A DNA stretch of 15,339 bases, from positions 1 to 15,339 of the forward strand of contig PMTB01000140.1 in the NCBI GenBank assembly GCA_003167475.1, read 5' to 3'. This stretch comes from a candidate division FCPU426 bacterium. GTDB taxonomy: Bacteria > Oederibacteriota > PGYV01 > Palsa-1178. The translations under genes and the position numbers were made by a program. Below the pieces are notes generated by a model. That model was not told the origin of the DNA. It ran no database searches and was given only the letters and a program-made list of their open reading frames with translations. Below, one piece after another: positions 12,850 through 15,339 of the stretch (its first letter is position 1; each line of letters begins with the position of its first letter).

Positions 12850-12878
12850 AGGATATACAATTTTGCAATTTGTGTCAA
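12850..12878 (-). promoter_or_regulatory. Probable promoter of kinase copy 2
   Basis: On the minus strand, -35 TTGACA (12878-12873, 6/6), a 17-bp spacer and -10 TATCCT (12855-12850, 4/6). The leader would be about 100 nt and shows no motif I recognise. An alternative TATATC lies at a 15-bp spacing. It separates the kinase from the RND gene, which ends at 12921. Confidence 0.5.
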
Positions 12879-12920
12879 GTGTGTTGTCGGTTATATATTA
12901 CCACAGGTCAATGTTTGGAA

Positions 12921-15339
12921 TTACCGCGTTCTTTTTGGCTTCATTTGGGATTTGTGATTTTGTATTTGTGATCTGTTCCTTCCTTCAACAGCGTCATAAA
13001 CCACGGGTATGACTATAAGCGTCAAAAATGTGGAAGTTATAAGCCCGCCTATGACGGCTATCGGCATGGTCTTGGCCATTATGACGGACTCGCCGAACCC
13101 GAAAGCCAGCGGCAACATGCCGAATATCATGGAAAAAGTCGTCATAAGTATCGGCCTTAAGCGTATGGGCCCGGCGTGAAGCAGCGCTTCGGCCGCGGAC
13201 ATGCCCTCCGCCATTTTTTGGTTGGTAAAATCTATCAGCAGGATACCGTTTTTCGCCACAAGCCCGAGGACCATCAGGAGCCCTATCATGGCCATGATAT
13301 CAAGCTGCTGACCCGTGAGGAGCAGCGCCAAAAACGCCCCTATTACGGCCAGGGGGACGGAGATCATGAGTATCAGGGGCTGTATCAGCGAATTATAAAG
13401 CGAGGCGAGTATCATGTACATAAAAAGAAGCGCAAGCAGCATGGCCATACCCATCTGCGTCATTGTCTCTTTCAGCTGCGATTCCTGCCCGCCGAAACTG
13501 TAATCATAACCGTAAGGAAGGCTTACTTTTGTTTTTATGGACTGCTTTAATGCCTTTACCACGTCACCAAGCGCGTAATTCCCCTTTATATTGCCAGTTA
13601 CCTTGACTATGCGCTTTTTGTTCTCCCTTTTTATCTCTATCGGCCCGGAGCCGAAAGTAAAGTTTGCCACGGAGGAGAGGGGTATCTTCAGCCCCGAGGC
13701 ATTGGTAAGTGTGATATCTTTCAGGGAGTTTACGGTTTGTTTTTCCACGCCCGGCATTTCCATTATTATAGGGTATTCCTTTTCCCCCCTGCGGTACCGC
13801 GATATTTCCCTTCCGTTCACAAGTATGTTAAGCACGGAACCTATATCATATGTCGATATTCCCAGCCGCGACGCTTTTACCCTATCGGCGATTACCGATA
13901 CTTCCGGCTTGCCCGGCCTGTAGGTAGTGTTCATGTCGGCCACGCCCGGGGTCTCTTCCGAACACTTTTTTATCTGCCTGGCTATATCTTCTATTACTTT
14001 TATGTCGGCGCCCGTCACATTTATCGTGATGGCAAATGAGTCCCCTCCTCCGGATAGTATCTGGCCCACACCCGAATCCTGCAGTATCAGCAGCACGTCC
14101 CGGCCGAGCACGGACGAAAGTTTTTTGTACTCCTCGGCGCCGGCTAGTGTGGATTTTCTCCCGCCTTTTTTTATCTTCGCGTATATTGTGCCTATGTTTT
14201 TCGTGCTTTGCCCCCTGCTGCCTTCCCCTCCTGCGACGACATAGTACTCTTCAATATCAGGCACGGTTTTCAAATAATCTTCCGCCAGCTTCAGCTTTAA
14301 GTCCACCATATCCAGCGTGGCGTCGGCCCTGCACTCTATGGTGTATTCTATATCCCCGTAATCAGAGTCGGGCATAAATGCAAATCCTATGAATAATAAC
14401 GCGAGCACGGACGAGACCATAAGTCCCATCGTCCCGAAAATAACGGTTTTTTTATGGGAAAGCGCCCAGTGCAGTATCTGCACGTAAATTTCCTTTACAT
14501 TGAGATAAAACTTCTCCCACTCCGAGTGCACCGCGTCAAAAAATTTCGAAAAGCCCGTCTTTTGTTTTTTTGCCTCTTCCTTTTTCCACCAGTACGCCGA
14601 GAGCATCGGCGCCGTGGTAAAGGCGTCTATCAGGGATATTATCAGCGCAAATGCTATGGTGAGCCCGAACTGCTTGAAGAACTGCCCGACCACGCCGTTC
14701 AGGAACGATATGGGTATAAACACTGCCATTATGGAGGTTGTCGTCGCGATGACGGCCAGGCCAACTTCGTTCGTTCCCTTTACGGCCGCGTCTTTGGGCT
14801 TTAAACCGCTTTCAAGGTAGCGGAAAATATTTTCCCTGACAACTATGGAGTCGTCTATCAAAAGCCCTATGGAAAGCGAAAGCGCGAGCAGCACCATCAT
14901 GTTGATGGTGAACCCGGCGGCGTGTATGAAAAAGAAGGCTCCGAGCAGGGAATTCGGCAAAGCGACGGCCGTAATCATGGTCGACCTGAAAGAACCTAAA
15001 AACAGCCATACTATTATTATGGCGCACAGCGCGCCCAGGAATATATCGCCCTGCAGGCCGCTGATGGAATCCTCCACGTGTTTCGTCGGGTCCCTGAATA
15101 CCTCAAAGTCCACGCCCGATGGCAGCTTTTCATTAATTATTTTTACTTTTGCCTTCACAAGCCTGGCAATCTCCACGCTGTTATCCCCGGACTGCTTGTA
15201 CACGCCGAATATCATGGCATTTTGGCTGTTCACCCTTGTGCGCCTGTCTTCGTCCTTGAGCCCGAAGGTCACTTTGGCAATATCCTTGATCCTTACCGTG
15301 CCGCCGCCATAGGTCTTTATTACAGTGTTCTCAATATCA
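12921..15339 (-). CDS. RND efflux permease, AcrB/MdtB-like (N-terminus outside the window)
   Basis: About 805 residues of an inner-membrane proton-driven RND pump are visible; roughly 250 N-terminal residues lie beyond the right edge. The frame is open to the end, starting within YGGGTVRIKDIAKVTFG, a periplasmic porter motif. Helix TM4 contains LSIGLLIDDSIVVREN, whose Asp pair (codons near 14855-14850) is the proton-relay site. TM10 contains GLVAKNGILLIDF with the conserved relay Lys. Further segments are TM2-TM6, the second porter domain, TM7 (GFAFMPDSD) and TM8-TM12. The hydrophobic Asp-Asp-containing TM4 and overall motifs fit HAE-type multidrug pumps rather than SecD/F. Substrate cannot be read from this. 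The GTG at 15272 is only an internal codon. The last 15-17 residues (RSQIQNHKSQMK onward) derive from low-complexity DNA. Confidence 0.95.
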   Translation of the reverse strand, partial: DIENTVIKTYGGGTVRIKDIAKVTFGLKDEDRRTRVNSQNAMIFGVYKQSGDNSVEIARLVKAKVKIINEKLPSGVDFEVFRDPTKHVEDSISGLQGDIFLGALCAIIIVWLFLGSFRSTMITAVALPNSLLGAFFFIHAAGFTINMMVLLALSLSIGLLIDDSIVVRENIFRYLESGLKPKDAAVKGTNEVGLAVIATTTSIMAVFIPISFLNGVVGQFFKQFGLTIAFALIISLIDAFTTAPMLSAYWWKKEEAKKQKTGFSKFFDAVHSEWEKFYLNVKEIYVQILHWALSHKKTVIFGTMGLMVSSVLALLFIGFAFMPDSDYGDIEYTIECRADATLDMVDLKLKLAEDYLKTVPDIEEYYVVAGGEGSRGQSTKNIGTIYAKIKKGGRKSTLAGAEEYKKLSSVLGRDVLLILQDSGVGQILSGGGDSFAITINVTGADIKVIEDIARQIKKCSEETPGVADMNTTYRPGKPEVSVIADRVKASRLGISTYDIGSVLNILVNGREISRYRRGEKEYPIIMEMPGVEKQTVNSLKDITLTNASGLKIPLSSVANFTFGSGPIEIKRENKKRIVKVTGNIKGNYALGDVVKALKQSIKTKVSLPYGYDYSFGGQESQLKETMTQMGMAMLLALLFMYMILASLYNSLIQPLILMISVPLAVIGAFLALLLTGQQLDIMAMIGLLMVLGLVAKNGILLIDFTNQKMAEGMSAAEALLHAGPIRLRPILMTTFSMIFGMLPLAFGFGESVIMAKTMPIAVIGGLITSTFLTLIVIPVVYDAVEGRNRSQIQNHKSQMKPKRTR
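12942..12974 (-). repeat. Low-complexity tract encoding the RND C-terminal tail
   Basis: On the minus strand the DNA reads as degenerate repeats of ACAAATNCCAAAT type, such as AGATCACAAATACAAAATCA. It encodes the polar tail SQIQNHKSQMK after the last membrane segment. Such tracts occur as dispersed simple repeats at gene ends in some genomes. Confidence 0.5.

Overview
The window comes from a Gram-negative-type bacterium. It encodes a PorV-like outer-membrane beta-barrel protein, a second small barrel-like protein ending in Phe, and the inner-membrane pump of an RND efflux system. Base composition is mixed, and short hairpin repeats fill many of the intergenic gaps. That texture, with the PorV-like gene and queH rather than queG, resembles uncultivated lineages around Elusimicrobiota, Omnitrophota and Goldbacteria. 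This placement is an impression from the sequence, not a measured assignment. Nearly everything is on the minus strand; queH is the only confident plus-strand gene.

Region 1 (1-2735): a PorV/PorQ-like gene runs off the left edge. Next is about 800 bases of accessory DNA: a 46-codon ORF whose promoter predicts a leaderless mRNA, a REP/MITE-like hairpin, and the decayed 3' end of a gene for 35-residue tandem repeats. It ends at the terminator of an HU gene, which lies just downstream of a small exported beta-barrel candidate with a strong promoter.

Region 2 (2869-8322): a sulfur amino-acid block. In the minus direction the order is rrf2-type regulator, a 21-codon ORF, metY (O-acetylhomoserine sulfhydrylase), cysK (cysteine synthase), metX (homoserine O-acetyltransferase) and metW. 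MetX makes O-acetylhomoserine, MetY converts it with sulfide to homocysteine, and CysK uses O-acetylserine and sulfide to make cysteine. The Rrf2 protein has a C-x8-C-x5-C motif and is the obvious candidate regulator. Each gap between these genes holds a different palindromic element: one inside the metX-metW spacer, one between cysK and metX, a leader hairpin before cysK, and a pair of hairpins with complementary loops between rrf2 and metY. metX has its own extended -10 promoter.

Region 3 (8323-9064): a divergent promoter region, with a near-perfect rrf2 promoter and a queH promoter framed by a 12-bp inverted repeat. queH (epoxyqueuosine reductase, tRNA queuosine pathway) follows.

Region 4 (9098-12743): two tandem paralogous membrane histidine kinases (7TM sensor, PAS-like, HisKA, HATPase). 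They align residue for residue without a gap and have no response regulator beside them. The downstream copy has its own promoter, preceded by a perfect 14-bp tandem repeat.

Region 5 (12921-15339): the C-terminal three quarters of an RND permease. Its extreme C-terminus is encoded by low-complexity repeat DNA.

No confident novel defence system, CRISPR array, tRNA or rRNA was seen. The most unusual items are the decayed repeat-protein gene, the complementary-loop twin hairpins before metY, the leaderless small ORF, the repeat inside the metXW operon and the gap-free duplicated 7TM kinases.
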